Below are positions 52,384 through 53,258 of a stretch of DNA of 53,258 nt, in pieces. Made by a program: the position numbers and the translations under genes. The notes beneath the pieces were generated by a model. The model did not search any database. It was not told where the DNA came from and saw only the letters and a program-made list of their open reading frames with translations. Every line of letters begins with the position of its first letter. Position 1 is the first letter of the stretch. Origin of the DNA: Desulfobacteraceae bacterium UBA2245 (lineage in GTDB: Bacteria; Desulfobacterota; Desulfobacteria; Desulfobacterales; UBA2245). Where the stretch lies: positions 1 to 53,258 of the forward strand of contig DDYB01000009.1 of NCBI GenBank assembly GCA_002347265.1. Reading direction: 5' to 3'.

Positions 52384-52476
52384 TCCGCCTCCTTGTCTGT
52401 TTACGGATGAAGGGGCTGTACCCCGGTGTAGCATGCGGCCTGTGTCCGCAATTTTCCGGCCGCCCGCGGCATCATC

Positions 52477-52881
52477 TCATTTTTCCAGTTGCCGGCAGTA
52501 GGCGGCCAGAACCGGCAGGTCCGCTTCGGCCCAGTCCAGCGCAAAGAGTGCGCTTGGAGACAGCCAGGTTATGGCCGCGTGTTCGTTCAGTTTGATTTCG
52601 CCCGCAACGATTGAGCAGACGAAAGGATAAAGCGTAACCGTGGCAGCCGGGTATTCGTGAGTCGTCGGCGCCAGCGGTTGTTCGATCGCTATCTTAACAT
52701 CGAGTTCTTCGGCAAGTTCCCGGCACAGGCATTTCTCCGGGCTTTCATCCGGCTTGATCTTCCCTCCGGGAAATTCCCACTTGAGCGGCATGCTCATGGC
52801 GGCGCTTCGCTGAGCGGCAAGGACCAGACCGTTACGCTCGATAATGGCGCAGGCGACGCGCATATACTTTCCGCTGCTCAT
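52477..52881 (-). CDS. mutT: Nudix hydrolase, MutT type
   Basis: A 134-residue (deoxy)nucleotide diphosphatase, probably removing 8-oxo-dGTP. The Nudix box spans residues 40-62 (G40, E46, R54-E55, E58-E59) in PGGKIKPDESPEK and RELAEELDV; the usual penultimate Gly is Asp61. The N-terminal strand VACAIIERNGLVLAAQRS and WEFPGGK are typical of MutT. A second in-frame Met (52863) is possible. It lies 93 nt upstream of the ThDP enzyme on the same strand. Confidence 0.87.
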   Translation of the reverse strand: MSSGKYMRVACAIIERNGLVLAAQRSAAMSMPLKWEFPGGKIKPDESPEKCLCRELAEELDVKIAIEQPLAPTTHEYPAATVTLYPFVCSIVAGEIKLNEHAAITWLSPSALFALDWAEADLPVLAAYCRQLEK

Positions 52882-53258
52882 CGTTATTTCCGAACCATGA
52901 CGCCCTGGACCATCAGCGTCCTGTGTTATTTGCTTAAAGGTTGCTGGACCGATATCGTGATTTTAGAACGGTTCGCTGCCGGAAAAAATAAAAAAAGACA
53001 GGAACCTGAATTCTATCTATGTTCAAAGGCTTAAAAATTCAAGCTCATTTTGACGGTTCCGCCGAACCGGGATGCTGCGTCGCTGCGGCTAAGCCGGAGG
53101 GATCTGCAAAAAAAAGTTCGCAACCCGCGATTCCCCCGATAATGCTTTCGCGATGCCGCGTCCGGCGGGCGATTTTTTTTGAGAATCTGAATCAAGGGCG
53201 GAAACCCGATTCAGATAATCCTCAAAAATAAGATCCCGAAATCCGCGATTAGCGGGGA
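52882..53258. other. Terminal stretch without a supported gene
   Basis: This 377-nt region runs from the mutT start to the window end. A 70-residue plus-strand frame (53019-53231) has no ribosome-binding site and no recognisable motif. The stretch holds a GACGGTTC/GAACCG hairpin near 53050 and a large imperfect palindrome at 53173-53229. Confidence 0.35.
53173..53229. repeat. Large imperfect palindrome near the window end
   Basis: An outer TTTTTTGAG (ending 53183) pairs with CTCAAAAA (53221-53228) and an inner ATCTGAATC (53185-53193) pairs perfectly with GATTCAGAT (53208-53216). There is no T-run on the 3' side of either strand reading, so it is not an ordinary terminator. Function unknown. 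Confidence 0.55.

Noticed and set aside
53019..53231. 70-residue plus-strand frame at the end
   Set aside because: It runs through a palindrome and simple sequence, has no ribosome-binding site, and is low in information.
1..53258. CRISPR array, prophage, rRNA operon or integron
   Set aside because: No regularly spaced repeats, phage structural genes, rRNA-like stretches or integrase were seen; the only transposase is the IS4-type one at the left end.

Overview
This window reads as a chromosomal piece of a moderately GC-rich Desulfobacterota (deltaproteobacterial) genome, most likely of the order Desulfobacterales. I infer this from gene content and gene order, not from a search: a citramalate synthase inside the branched-chain amino acid operon, a fungal-like ketol-acid reductoisomerase, a DUF134/Mrp pair, a stand-alone rubrerythrin-type protein, class 1B PyrD, NtrB-like hybrid signalling proteins and the yajC-secD-secF group. 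The first base is exactly the left tip of an insertion sequence, which suggests an assembly break at a repeat.

Layout. 1-1396: an IS4-family element. 1400-7232 (minus): an exopolysaccharide precursor block with gmd-fcl (GDP-L-fucose), ugd-uxs (UDP-glucuronate to UDP-xylose) and a small priming sugar transferase whose stop codon lies next to the IS tip. 7305-13167: envelope and translation genes, namely a small TPR-like protein, ftsB-like, murJ, rpsT (TTG start), lptE and leuS. 13535-23466 (plus): RNase E/G, an unknown lipoprotein, yajC-secD-secF, a CpoB-like lipoprotein, dprA and topA.

23444-32298 (plus) is the most striking region: a branched-chain amino acid operon ilvD-ilvB-ilvN-ilvC-cimA-leuA behind a textbook transcription attenuator. 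A 30-residue leader peptide has 14 Ile/Leu/Val residues, all within residues 7-24. Three RNA pairings exclude each other, and a strong intrinsic terminator lies just before ilvD. The operon covers the shared ilv steps, makes 2-oxobutyrate from pyruvate through citramalate, and makes the first committed leucine intermediate. leuCD, leuB and an aminotransferase are not in the window.

32448-35396 (minus): rubrerythrin-like protein, pyrD, Mrp-type Fe-S carrier ATPase and DUF134 regulator. 35794-41384: signalling and possibly motility-linked genes (PAS hybrid kinase, lytic transglycosylase, REC-GAF-HD-GYP, a small FlgM-like protein, a TPR protein). 41815-47155 (plus): rnhA-uup and glycogen phosphorylase. 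47205-50066: argJ-rluB (minus) and truA (plus). 50088-50230 is a MITE-like inverted-repeat element. 50355-52881 (minus): an apparent operon of a MutT-type Nudix protein, a thiamine-diphosphate enzyme and a cupin. I see no tRNA, rRNA, CRISPR array or prophage. Intrinsic terminators are clear at 23620, 32251 and, on the minus strand, 34052 and 32353.
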